A stretch of 41,259 nt of DNA from Acidobacteriaceae bacterium (GTDB lineage Bacteria > Acidobacteriota > Terriglobia > Terriglobales > Acidobacteriaceae), in contig JASHOC010000153.1 in NCBI GenBank assembly GCA_030041305.1, positions 1 through 41,259 of the forward strand, read 5' to 3'. Of this stretch, positions 1-7,264 are shown piece by piece; position 1 is the first letter of the stretch, and each line of letters begins with the position of its first letter. The notes beneath the pieces were generated by a model that was given only the letters and a program-made list of their open reading frames with translations, did no database searches and was not told the DNA's origin. The translations under genes and the position numbers were made by a program.

Positions 1-456
1 TTACGTCGCTGCACCAATCCTGCCGCATCGTCGTTCATGTCTTCAGACCATCACAAAACACAGCCTTCCGAACAGATGGATTGGACTGACGGATACCGTC
101 CAATCGCTAGGAAGCTGGACATCCCAGAAAGCCTCATCACGTTCCAGGTGATGCGGCGGACATTGGGAACGCACCTCCAGCATCATGGGACGCTCAAGGA
201 TGCGCAAGGGGCATTACGTCACGCGAGCATCCAGACGACCGGGGACGTCTACGTACAGACCATTGAGACGAGCGTGCTGAACGCGATGAATTCCCGCACG
301 ACGGAAATCCTCGCCGATTGGAAGCCGGCGATTGTCTCCGGGAAAAACATAAAAGCGACAGAAGGCGTGGCCCCAAGGAGAAGAACCTCAAGGGTCCGAA
401 AGCAATTGGACCAGCTTGGACCAAGCTCGGTATTAGGAGAAGTTGTAAGTGCTTGA
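1..456 (+). CDS. Tyrosine recombinase (integrase), C-terminal part, cut by the window edge
   Basis: The frame is open from the first base, so only the catalytic C-terminus is seen. The motif FQVMRRT carries the second catalytic arginine (the usual histidine is replaced by Q, as in one phage/island integrase group), followed by LRHAS and the nucleophile region with Y in DVYVQTIE. The stop codon lies 5 bp from the 462-506 copy of the tRNA-Lys repeat, which is where an integrase gene normally sits in a tRNA-targeted element. It is a different protein from the integrase at 12683-13897. I infer that it belongs to another element integrated at the same att site to the left. The first 30 or so codons look poorly conserved, so it may be decayed. 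Confidence 0.75.
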   Translation, partial: LRRCTNPAASSFMSSDHHKTQPSEQMDWTDGYRPIARKLDIPESLITFQVMRRTLGTHLQHHGTLKDAQGALRHASIQTTGDVYVQTIETSVLNAMNSRTTEILADWKPAIVSGKNIKATEGVAPRRRTSRVRKQLDQLGPSSVLGEVVSA

Positions 457-461
457 TTCGA

Positions 462-506
462 TGGTGGACGCGGTAGGAATCGAACCTACAACCTGTCGGT
501 TAAGAG
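462..506. repeat. Left attachment repeat (att), 45 bp
   Basis: These 45 bases are identical to 15335-15379 and match tRNA-Lys from the anticodon loop through the T arm and CCA. Beyond base 506 the sequence no longer matches the tRNA, so this is a tRNA fragment left by integration and not a second gene. Confidence 0.9.
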
Positions 507-979
507 TTGCGAGGAAGCCGATTTCTGCCGATGACTGCGGTTGACTCTGAATTGCTCGAAACCCTGTATTTATGCGGGTTCCGGCCCCTCGCCACTACTA
601 CCGATGACTGCGAAGTTCTGCCCAGGGTCCTTGGTATTTTCCCCGGTATGGTTTCATGGCCCGCACGCCGCTCTCACAGACCATCAGGCTCCCATTGCGG
701 CCCGCTGCTCCGCACCCGGCCCCGGCAGACCTGTTCTCAAGGGGTCCCGGTTCGCAGGACTGGGGGCGGCGGAACAGTTGGACCGGCAGACAGCGGAAAT
801 TTTTTTGAGTTGCGGTGAGGCTGAGATGCGGCTTACATCGATTCGTGTAGAACCGGCTACATAAAGAAGGACCACGCGGATTCGTGTAGCGGCGTGGAGT
901 GAAACGGTGTGCAAGTCCGACGGCCAGCTCGCCCCAAAAACGAAGACGCTGAACGGGTGAAGACCTCGCAAGGAAAACT
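507..979. other. Non-coding left end of the island
   Basis: No convincing gene is seen. The 12-mer CCGATGACTGCG occurs at 527-538 and again at 601-612, GATTCGTGTAG occurs at 840 and 879, and 625-648 resembles 15265-15288 at the other end. Open frames here lack ribosome binding sites and family resemblance. Confidence 0.5.
625..648. repeat. End-associated repeat, possible integrase arm site (left)
   Basis: This 24-bp segment reads GGGTCCTTGGTA then TTTTCCCCGGTA. It matches 15265-15288 in the same orientation at 21 of 24 positions. Each copy contains two GGTA boxes 12 bp apart. Position inside both element ends suggests integrase arm-type binding, which is inference. Confidence 0.4.
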
Positions 980-1156
980 CTAAGATTTCTTACTTCCTTT
1001 GCGGTACTTCTTCTTTACTTCGCCCAAGGGAACGCCGACGCGCTCTAGTTTCTTCCACGGGATCACCACTGCAATGTGAAGGCCATCGGAGCGCAGTTGC
1101 ACGCTCGCTCGGATACTTGCCATGTAGCTTACAGGCTGCGTTTTCTTCTTTACCAT
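980..1156 (-). CDS. Small basic protein, 58 aa, unknown
   Basis: I chose the start at 1156 because AAGAGGA lies about 10 bases upstream; the frame is open further but without a better start. The protein begins MVKKKTQPVSYMASIR, contains one short hydrophobic stretch (HIAVVIPW) and ends in a lysine-rich tail (EVKKKYRKGSKKS). It might be a small nucleic-acid-binding protein, but I recognise no family. It ends with TAG near the left end of the island. Confidence 0.5.
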   Translation of the reverse strand: MVKKKTQPVSYMASIRASVQLRSDGLHIAVVIPWKKLERVGVPLGEVKKKYRKGSKKS

Positions 1157-1200
1157 TTGCGCTATCCTCTTGAAAGCAAAAGTTGAAACCGAGGGATTAT

Positions 1201-1237
1201 ACTTCAAAAAACGAAAAGCCCGGCGCAGGGCCGGGGC
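1201..1237 (-). terminator. Rho-independent terminator, leftward
   Basis: Arms CCCGGC (1219-1224) and GCCGGG (1230-1235) pair. On the minus strand they are followed by TTTT and then TTTTTT. It would stop leftward transcription before the 58-aa gene and so insulate that gene from transcription entering from the right. Confidence 0.55.
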
Positions 1238-1301
1238 AATTCGATGATGCGGTTGGTTACCCCCATCGTAAGCCCATCTTTGCGCCATTGCAACGGTGCG
1301 A

Positions 1302-2180
1302 ATGGGGAAATCCAATCGACCACAATTCGATGCTGATACCGAGGCCCACCTTGAAGGTATACGGGTCCAAGCATATAGGGTGCTGTGGGGGCAACTGTCG
1401 CAGATAGCAATACCACTGTCCGCCAACTATTTCCCTTCAGAACAGAGAGACCGCCACTCAGCCCCGCCAGCTAAGACCCCCAAGGCTGTCCTTGTGTACT
1501 TGCGAAGCTACGCGCGGACGCTCTATTTTGCCGAGGGCACACTGTATCAACAGCAGCCAGGAATCGAGGCAATGTTGCAAGGACTCAAGCGGCGTATCGT
1601 TGCGATGATGATGGAAGTAGTTGCGGGAGTTGAAAAATCAGTCCGTGATCGTGGCGTGAGCATAGCAAACCATGGACTAACCGAACACGAGATGCGCAAG
1701 GCGGCGTCAGATGAAGTGCAGACGCTAATCCGCGCCCGGCTCAATCCGCCGGAAATGGTAGATAGGCCGCCGTTGCCGCCAGAAGTTCAGAGACAAATGC
1801 ACACTCATCCGCTGCGGACATTATCACGGGAGGACGACCTTAGGAGGAGCGGAGTCGATTTAGAGAGCACAAGCCCGCTCTTGCAAGAGGTTGTGGCGCT
1901 GGCGCTAGGCAGTGCAAAAACTTCACTTCCCACGCCAAAAGAGGGGCAGAATTTCTGTGAAGAATTAGACCGCCTGCTTCGCGAAGCGAGAACCACACCT
2001 GAAGGTATCGCGGAGAAGATAGACGTTGATCCGACCACCGTATACCGGCATAAATCTGGCAAATTCTCCCCTAATCGCACCACGGTCGGAAAATATGAGA
2101 GGGCTCTCTCTGGAATCCTTGGCTACGAGGTGAAACTTCCAATGCCAGTCAAACGCCATAAGGAAACAAAACGCCAGTAA
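1302..2180 (+). CDS. Predicted HTH regulator, XRE-like C-terminus
   Basis: This is a 292-aa protein from the ATG at 1302; a GTG two codons earlier is possible and neither has a clear ribosome binding site. Residues 1-200 are largely helical with no family I recognise. Residues about 219-273 form a helix-turn-helix of XRE type: ELDRLLREARTTPEGIAEKI then DPTTVYRHKSG. The C-terminus is basic. It is probably a DNA-binding regulator of the island. The stop is TAA; the predicted TTA-anticodon tRNA 185 bp downstream could in principle read through it, adding 15 codons before TGA. Assignment of the HTH is moderately sure; the role of the N-terminus is unknown. Confidence 0.6.
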   Translation: MGKSNRPQFDADTEAHLEGIRVQAYRVLWGQLSQIAIPLSANYFPSEQRDRHSAPPAKTPKAVLVYLRSYARTLYFAEGTLYQQQPGIEAMLQGLKRRIVAMMMEVVAGVEKSVRDRGVSIANHGLTEHEMRKAASDEVQTLIRARLNPPEMVDRPPLPPEVQRQMHTHPLRTLSREDDLRRSGVDLESTSPLLQEVVALALGSAKTSLPTPKEGQNFCEELDRLLREARTTPEGIAEKIDVDPTTVYRHKSGKFSPNRTTVGKYERALSGILGYEVKLPMPVKRHKETKRQ

Positions 2181-2242
2181 AGTGCCAGCAAAATGCAAGT
2201 TTCAAAGTGTCTCGATACTGCGGCATGATTTTTACTACGCTA

Positions 2243-2291
2243 TTGATATGCAAGAAGATAATCACCTAATCTCACCATCATTAGAGGTGAG
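2243..2291 (+). promoter_or_regulatory. Possible promoter and operator upstream of the TTA tRNA
   Basis: TTGATA (2243-2248) and TAATCT (2267-2272) are spaced by 18 bp. A dyad CTCACC-N9-GGTGAG (2271-2291) overlaps and follows the -10 box. It would drive the hairpin and tRNA at 2334-2448, perhaps repressed by one of the flanking HTH proteins. Inference from sequence only. Confidence 0.3.
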
Positions 2292-2333
2292 TAATGGCGA
2301 GAATCAGAGGACCGCCACTGACCCAAAACAGCA

Positions 2334-2359
2334 ACGGGGAGCATTTGAGTGCTCCCCGT
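2334..2359. other. Perfect 10-bp hairpin abutting the TTA tRNA
   Basis: ACGGGGAGCA (2334-2343) pairs fully with TGCTCCCCGT (2350-2359) around a TTTGAG loop. It ends 5 bases before the tRNA. No T-run follows on either strand, so it is not a standard intrinsic terminator. It could be a processing signal or leader structure. Confidence 0.55.
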
Positions 2360-2364
2360 GTCCT

Positions 2365-2448
2365 GCGGGCGTGGTGGAACGCATACACAGCGGTCTTTAA
2401 AACCGCCGTCCTGTCAGGGAATTGTGGGTTCGAGTCCCACCGTCCGCA
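2365..2448 (+). tRNA. Class II tRNA with anticodon TTA (predicted ochre suppressor)
   Basis: A full cloverleaf can be drawn. The acceptor is GCGGGCG with CGTCCGC (one G-T pair). The D stem is GTG/CAC. The anticodon stem is GCGGT/ACCGC with loop CTTTAAA, so the anticodon is TTA at 2397-2399. A 17-nt variable region folds as TCCT/GGGA around GTCA, and the T arm is GTGGG-TTCGAGT-CCCAC. The discriminator is A and CCA is not encoded, unlike the chromosomal tRNA-Lys at 15335. The long variable arm, GTGGAA D region and A73 resemble tRNA-Leu. Anticodon UUA reads codon UAA. The D loop is short and lacks the usual GG pair, so function is uncertain. It lies inside the island and is probably island-borne. 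Confidence 0.7.
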
Positions 2449-2527
2449 CACTCATAGTAACGCACAAGGCCATACAGCAGGATCGGTGAAATGATTGGAG
2501 CCCATGACCAACATCGCTCTTGCCGCT

Positions 2528-2743
2528 TCACCCCCGCCGCACCAAATCCTCCACCTCCACGTCCAGCGCCCGCGCGATCCGCTCCAGCGCCCTCAGCCCT
2601 GCCTCGCGCCTTCCCTGCTCCAGCCGCGACACGTGCGCCCGCTCCAGCTCGGCATGGTCGGCCAGCAATTGCTGAGACCATCCCTTCGCCCGGCGCAGCG
2701 CCCGAATCCTGCGCCCGACGCGCACGCAAATGTCGCTTGCCAT
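2528..2743 (-). CDS. XRE-family transcriptional regulator, 71 aa
   Basis: This is a compact Cro/C1-type HTH: VGRRIRALRRAKGWSQQLLA, then the recognition helix region RAHVSRLEQGRR, then LRALERIARALDVEVEDLV. It is nearly all HTH domain, the usual size for this group. It is transcribed away from the Sel1 gene at 2821. The shared gap contains the dyad TTGTGTC-N6-GACACAA (2775-2794), a likely operator for its own and its neighbour's promoter. Family is sure; targets are inferred. Confidence 0.85.
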   Translation of the reverse strand: MASDICVRVGRRIRALRRAKGWSQQLLADHAELERAHVSRLEQGRREAGLRALERIARALDVEVEDLVRRG

Positions 2744-2774
2744 GCCCCCAGCATGGCGTTAGGATGAGGCTGCA

Positions 2775-2794
2775 TTGTGTCGCATGAGACACAA
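2775..2794. promoter_or_regulatory. Likely operator of the XRE regulator
   Basis: A perfect 7-bp inverted repeat TTGTGTC / GACACAA with spacer GCATGA sits in the 77-bp gap between the divergent XRE gene and the Sel1-repeat gene. XRE repressors commonly bind such dyads between divergent genes. Confidence 0.55.
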
Positions 2795-2820
2795 GCGCGC
2801 CAATTCTGGGGTTACTGAAA

Positions 2821-3819
2821 ATGTCCAAGTTTTTGGGGTGCGTGGCCGGGGTGCTGCTTGTCGTTGCGAGCTGCGCGGCGGCGCAGGCGGGCCAGGATGC
2901 TGCAGCGCTCAAAGCGAAGGAGGAAAAGGGAGACGCCAGGGCGCACTATGATCTGGGCATGACATACGAGTTAGGCATGGGGGTGCCGCAGAACTTCTCT
3001 CAAGCCGCATTCTGGTTCAGGAAGGCTGCGGAGGAGAGCGATCCCGATGCCGAAAGCGCATTGGGGGTTCTCTACCTCCATGGCTCCGGGGTTCCGCAAG
3101 ATTACACCGAGGCTCTTTTCTGGCTGAAGAAAGCCGCAGAGCAGGGAGTGGACGGGGCGCAGATCAATCTCGCTTCGATGTACTCCGAGGGTGACGGTGT
3201 TCCGAAGGATTACGCCGAAGCATCATTCTGGTATCGCAAAGCTGCCGATCAGGGAAACGTGGTTGGCGAGTGTAATCTTGCCATCTATTTGAGGGACGGC
3301 AAGGGCGTAGCCAGAGACTACGCAGAAGCCGCTCAATGGTTTCGTAAAGCCGCAGAAAAGGGTGATGCCGATGCGCAAGTAAATCTTGGCTCGCTGTACT
3401 TCCAAGGCCAAGGTGTGCCACAGAACTACGGGCAGGCGGCGCGTTGGTATCGGGCCGCTGCCGAACAGGGGGATGCTGGCGGTGAAACCTCACTTGCTTT
3501 CTTATATACGTCGGGGCAAGGCGTTCCTCAAGACTACGGGCAAGCACTTGGCTTGAACCGAAAAGCCGCCGAGCAAGGTGATGCCATAGGGCAATACAAC
3601 CTCGGGTTGGCGTACTTCAACGGGCATCGAGTGCCTCGGGATTACGCGGAAGCCTATTTCTGGTTCGACCTCGCGGCGGCTGGCGAAGTCGATGCAACCA
3701 TCGCGGATTCCGCCGCAAAGGACCGGGATGCAGCCGCATCCCACTTGACGCCCGCCGATCTCTCCCGCGCACAAGAGCGGGCGCGAAAATGGTTTGAGGA
3801 TCACGCGGCGAAGCCATGA
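2821..3819 (+). CDS. Secreted Sel1-repeat protein, 332 aa
   Basis: An N-terminal signal peptide (residues 1 to about 23, with the hydrophobic core LGCVAGVLLVVASCAAAQA) is followed by seven Sel1-like repeats of about 36 residues. Each repeat has the pattern A...LG..Y..G.GV..DY.EA..W..KAAEQG. A short helical C-terminus follows. Sel1 repeats form solenoids that bind proteins, so this is probably a periplasmic adaptor. It is divergent from an XRE regulator and may be controlled by it. The start follows a weak ribosome binding site. The Sel1 theme recurs in the C-terminus of the ATPase at 16411-18435, but without cysteine pairs here. Confidence 0.85.
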   Translation: MSKFLGCVAGVLLVVASCAAAQAGQDAAALKAKEEKGDARAHYDLGMTYELGMGVPQNFSQAAFWFRKAAEESDPDAESALGVLYLHGSGVPQDYTEALFWLKKAAEQGVDGAQINLASMYSEGDGVPKDYAEASFWYRKAADQGNVVGECNLAIYLRDGKGVARDYAEAAQWFRKAAEKGDADAQVNLGSLYFQGQGVPQNYGQAARWYRAAAEQGDAGGETSLAFLYTSGQGVPQDYGQALGLNRKAAEQGDAIGQYNLGLAYFNGHRVPRDYAEAYFWFDLAAAGEVDATIADSAAKDRDAAASHLTPADLSRAQERARKWFEDHAAKP

Positions 3820-3933
3820 CATGACTCACTTATCCGAGGTTGAGACGCGAAAACCGCTGCGATCAGGGCTGGTTTTGCCGTTCTGAGTTTCCATGGATTG
3901 AGATGGACTGCAAAACCAAAAACGAGGCGAACT

Positions 3934-4170
3934 ATGAAAATCTTGAAAGTCATTATTCTTGTATCGCTGTTGACGTGCCTGTGCTTCGCGGCTCCGTGTC
4001 CGAGCTATTTGATTTGCCCAATCGATGGCCAGCGCATGTTTCCAGGCGGTCAGCGCGCGGGTCCGGGCGGTCAGCATGAAATGGAATACGTGCACACGGT
4101 CTATCTGAATGACCCGACGACGGGCCGGGGAGGAATGGTCACGCACACGCAATGGGTTGCCTGCGATTGA
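3934..4170 (+). CDS. Small secreted protein, 78 aa, unknown
   Basis: The start at 3934 is supported by GAGG about 9 bases upstream; the frame extends 12 codons further without one. Residues 1-19 are a signal peptide (MKILKVIILVSLLTCLCFA). The mature part starts with CPSYLICPIDGQ, a cysteine pair that could form a disulphide or bind a metal, followed by a glycine-rich stretch and YVHTVYLNDPTTG. No family recognised. Confidence 0.6.
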   Translation: MKILKVIILVSLLTCLCFAAPCPSYLICPIDGQRMFPGGQRAGPGGQHEMEYVHTVYLNDPTTGRGGMVTHTQWVACD

Positions 4171-4414
4171 AACACCTGGGGCAATAGAAACGTGGCTGTC
4201 GGGCGCCGGTCAGGTTCGCAGTGGTGGAGATGGACCTTTATCTGCAAGACGAAGCGGGCGAGGTTCACAAATTGGAGATTGAGACAAAGGCTTTGAGAGG
4301 CGGGGCATTTGCGGAAAATAGAGAAGCGCCGGACAGGGCGGCTCCAGTATTCTCGTGACAACACCCGCAATAGACTGCTTTGATGACGGCGGAGGGCAGT
4401 GGAAGGGGGGACTC

Positions 4415-4885
4415 ATGTTGCCTTTTGAAAATTATCCTGATGGCGGTCGCAAACCAATCAAACGGGTCAAAGGATCAAATTGTCGTCACGAGTACGGTAA
4501 CGACTTCATGCGAACAACCGGGCAGACACGGTGCGCCTATTGCGGTGTCGATTTCACATCCAGCTTTGAGACTTGGCTAACGCTTACGCTTGACCACGTG
4601 GTCCCAAGCAGCGTCTGTTTAGCTGCTCAAATTCCCGTCGAGCTTTCTGAGGATTTTGCCAATCAAGTGCTGTCATGCAGTGCTTGCAATAGTTTTTGCA
4701 ACAGGTATGCTCCAGCGGAGAAGGGCGCGCTGCCCAATTCAATCGAAGCGTTCTTTGACCTTCGCGACAGAATCTTTGGAGAACGGAAGGGGATAATTGC
4801 TGACCGGCGCAAAGTGGAGTTTCAGTTCTTTGAAACGAAGCCATGGGTGCCTGTGAATCGCGCGCCAGTCTTGGAACACGCTTGA
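4415..4885 (+). CDS. HNH endonuclease-like protein
   Basis: The start at 4415 follows GGAAGGGGGG; an earlier in-frame ATG at 4355 lacks a ribosome site. The 156-aa protein has the HNH layout: a first zinc pair CAYC near residue 49, the catalytic strand LDHVVPSSVC, and a second pair CSACN with a following N and C. HNH proteins nick or cut DNA and are common in islands and restriction-like systems. There is no partner methylase nearby, so it is probably a homing, packaging or defence nuclease. The family call is good; the target is unknown. Confidence 0.7.
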   Translation: MLPFENYPDGGRKPIKRVKGSNCRHEYGNDFMRTTGQTRCAYCGVDFTSSFETWLTLTLDHVVPSSVCLAAQIPVELSEDFANQVLSCSACNSFCNRYAPAEKGALPNSIEAFFDLRDRIFGERKGIIADRRKVEFQFFETKPWVPVNRAPVLEHA

Positions 4886-5041
4886 GACATGATGCAAACT
4901 CGTCGGCCACTCGATCACCGCCGCGTCGTGAAGATTGCCCGCGCTCTGGGCGTGACGGCATCGCGTTTGTTGACCGGGATTCGGTAAGAGGGGCTTTATT
5001 GACTGGGAGCGTAATTGTCGCTCTCGCGACTGGCAATTCGA

Positions 5042-5070
5042 TTGACCTTCCGCGTGAGTGGCTATATAAG
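5042..5070 (+). promoter_or_regulatory. Promoter for the gene at 5078, probably leaderless
   Basis: TTGACC (5042-5047) and TATAAG (5065-5070) are 17 bp apart. The next ATG is only 7 bases after the -10 box, so the transcript should start at or next to the start codon. Confidence 0.5.
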
Positions 5071-5077
5071 CATAGCC

Positions 5078-5494
5078 ATGTCAGTTGAGAATCAGCCTCC
5101 CGATTTCAATTGGGTTAAAGTACGGGCTGCCTGCTCGCTCCTGCCAGTCTTCAAGAAACTTGAGATGGATGTTCGTGAGGACGCCAAGGTGTTGAATGAG
5201 CTGCTGGGTGGTCCGCTCCCCGCCGTTGATGTGGCGGTGAACGATGCCGGAACCATGTTTCAAGTCTTTCGAGGCAGCGGTCCAGGGAATGTCGTCAAGT
5301 TCGCTTTGCGTTCTGACCGCATTGAGATCACGACCGCGAAATCAACGTTTATACTTACCCTCACCCTCGATGACGATTGCAGATGCAAATTGCGAGTCAT
5401 CGAAGGCAACAAAAGCGAGCGAGTGCTAGAGCAGTGGCAGGTACGCAGGCTGGTACTCGAAGACTTGTTTTTCCAACCCCTGACGGGAAAATAG
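5078..5494 (+). CDS. Hypothetical protein, 138 aa
   Basis: I chose ATG 5078 (MSVENQPPDF) because a good promoter ends 7 bases upstream, which fits a leaderless message; an earlier in-frame start at 5015 would run through the promoter. The protein is mixed alpha/beta with alternating polar-hydrophobic strands (IEITTAKSTFILTLTL) and no signal peptide or cysteine motif. Family and function not recognised. It converges on the minus-strand gene at 5548 and the terminator lies between them. Confidence 0.55.
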   Translation: MSVENQPPDFNWVKVRAACSLLPVFKKLEMDVREDAKVLNELLGGPLPAVDVAVNDAGTMFQVFRGSGPGNVVKFALRSDRIEITTAKSTFILTLTLDDDCRCKLRVIEGNKSERVLEQWQVRRLVLEDLFFQPLTGK

Positions 5495-5518
5495 AAAAGC
5501 CGGGGTGCCAGCCCCGGC
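5490..5518 (-). terminator. Rho-independent terminator for the gene at 5548
   Basis: GCCGGGG (5499-5505) pairs with CCCCGGC (5512-5518). On the minus strand a T-rich run (TTTTCTATTTT) follows. It lies 30 bases after the stop codon at 5548. Confidence 0.6.
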
Positions 5519-5547
5519 CAATTGAGACGCGATTCTCTACGCGCATA

Positions 5548-5931
5548 CTAGCGCATCGGAGGATCGTGTGCAATCTCGGTTTGACGCATCAATTCTTCAC
5601 GCCACACAAGATCGTGCCCCTCGCACGGCACCTTTGGCTTGGTTTTCAGAATCCACTCTGCGATGGAGTGCCAATCTGGCATCCGCCCTGTGTAAAGCGT
5701 ATGTTGCTTTCCGCAGTTTTCGTGGGCACACTCGCATTCTATTTTCCAGAGCGGGGACACGGGTTGACCTGGGAGCCTCATGTCATATTCGAGATGGACA
5801 TTATGTGGCCAACACTCGCACGGTCGCCCGTGCCGAAGACATAGAAAAGTTAAGGGCCATTCACCCGTGGGTTGATAGCGTAGACCTTCGTATATTCCTA
5901 ACCCGGCGTAGCCGGAACCAAAACCTGGCAT
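5548..5931 (-). CDS. Conserved hypothetical protein starting MPGFGSGYAG, 127 aa
   Basis: The chosen start at 5931 begins MPGFGSGYAGLG. The body contains PTGEWPLTFLCLRHGR, a region LPGQPVSPLWKIECECAHENCGKQHTLYT with several cysteines and histidines that could bind zinc, and a C-terminal helical part. I recall similar short cysteine-containing proteins as repeated hypothetical genes in Acidobacteriota; no function is known to me. The first 12 codons and the 113 bases upstream belong to a 148-bp repeat also found at 39076-39223, so the gene appears to travel with a conserved leader. A terminator follows at 5490-5518. Confidence 0.65.
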   Translation of the reverse strand: MPGFGSGYAGLGIYEGLRYQPTGEWPLTFLCLRHGRPCECWPHNVHLEYDMRLPGQPVSPLWKIECECAHENCGKQHTLYTGRMPDWHSIAEWILKTKPKVPCEGHDLVWREELMRQTEIAHDPPMR

Positions 5932-6044
5932 TTTCCCGAAAGTTGGAGCCTTTGAAAAAATGCCGAAATCCCGCATGAATACTGACCGAAACGTACATCG
6001 CCAGAAATATTCTGCGCAAAATGTGCAGGATTCAAATGGATAGG
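5897..6044 (-). repeat. 148-bp leader repeat, copy 1
   Basis: This covers the upstream region and first codons of the gene at 5548-5931. It matches 39076-39223 in inverted orientation with equal length. The distal 35 bp match with two differences and the proximal 23 bp match perfectly, while the middle is strongly diverged. It may be a regulatory leader. Confidence 0.7.
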
Positions 6045-6227
6045 TACTAATGGGCTTTGACGCGGGAGAGGAATATTGCAGGGTGGGTCTTCCGGTCGAT
6101 GTGGGCAACCTAGAATCACACAGTGCTCAAACGAAGCTGAAGCAACAGGAATCCCCATTTCCAAAATACCTCTCGGGAGGGCAATTATTAACTTGACTGA
6201 CCAGAAGTCTTCGGGCATACTTTAATC

Positions 6228-7195
6228 ATGAACAGCCCGAAGACACTCCAAGAAGCCATTATCTACTTCGCCGATTATGACAACTGCCGCAATTTCCTGA
6301 TCGGTTTGCGCTGGGCAGACGGCAAGGTTCGTTGCCCACGTTGCGGCTCTGAGCATGTGACCTACCTCGAATCAGCACGGCTCTACAAGTGCTACGGCAA
6401 GCATGAAAAAGCGAAGTTCTCTCTGAAGGTTGGGACGATCTTCGAGGATTCGCCGCTAGGCCTTGAGAAATGGCTCCCGGCCATGTGGCTCGTAGTCAAT
6501 GCCAAGAACGGCATCAGCAGCATGGAGATTCATCGGTCCCTCGGCATCTCGCAGAAATCGGCTTGGCACATGGCGCACCGGATTCGCTTTGCTTTGCATC
6601 AGGGTTCATTCGGAAGATGCTGACTGGCGAAGTTGAAGCCGATGAGACTTTCATCGGCGGCAAGGCTCGCAACATGCACGTCGGCAAACGTGAGCGGCGC
6701 ATCACCGGGACAGGCGGCAAAGACAAGGTTGCCGTTATGGGATTGCTGGAACGCGGCGGCAAGGTGCGCACGGCAATCGTTCCAAACCGCAAGAGGCAGG
6801 CGCTACAAGCCGAAGTGAAAAAGCACGTCGAAGCGGGTTCGGCCCTCTACACTGACGCTCTGATGTCCTATCAGGGACTCGCCACTGAATACGCGCATCA
6901 AGTTGCGGATCATGCTGTGGAATACGTGAATGGCCGGATTCATACCAATGGCCTTGAGAATTTCTGGAGCCTTTTGAAAAGAGGGATCAACGGAACCTAT
7001 GTCAGCGTGGAACCATTCCACCTCTTCCGGTATCTTGATGAGCAAAGCTATCGCTACAACAACCGCGCGACGAAAGACAATCCATTGACGGACGCGGATA
7101 GGTTCGTTCTGGCCTGCTCTCAGATTCTCGGTAAGCGTCTAACCTGGGACGTTCTCACCGGCAAGGACGCGGCGAGTCGAGCGCACCTTAACTAA
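6228..7195 (+). pseudogene. IS1595-family transposase, broken by a frameshift
   Basis: The N-terminal part (6228-6623) has the IS1595 zinc ribbon CPRCGSEH...YKCYG and a helical DNA-binding segment ending in HRIRFALHQG. The catalytic part continues in another frame (open to 7195): GEVEADETFIGG (first D), LYTDALMSYQG (second D) and GLENFWSLLKRG (final acidic/N region), as in ISXO2-like transposases. A one-base change near 6600-6610 separates the two parts. No slippery heptamer is obvious, so it looks like a mutation or sequencing error, not programmed shifting. Terminal inverted repeats were not found. With the small gene at 7238 it probably forms one insertion. Confidence 0.8.
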
Positions 7196-7230
7196 GAAAG
7201 AAAGTGAGCGCCAAAAGCGCGGAAAGAAGA

Positions 7231-7264
7231 AAGCCGGTTAACCCTTGCGGGTGACCGGCTTTTT
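7231..7264. terminator. Bidirectional rho-independent terminator
   Basis: AAGCCGGT and ACCGGCTT enclose an inner stem CCC/GGG, flanked by A-rich and T-rich runs, so it can act on both strands. It lies between the convergent transposase and the 58-aa gene and overlaps the latter's stop codon. Confidence 0.65.

Noticed and set aside
462..506. Second tRNA-Lys gene
   Set aside because: Only the 3' half matches; the sequence after 506 does not continue into a D arm or acceptor stem.
2294..2494. 66-aa frame with a good ribosome site (GAGGTG before ATG)
   Set aside because: It runs straight through the tRNA cloverleaf and hairpin, and the protein matches nothing; the RNA reading explains the sequence better.
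4584..5036. 150-aa minus-strand frame over the HNH gene
   Set aside because: Antisense of the HNH gene with no motif, whereas the plus strand has the full CxxC/LDH/CxxC pattern.
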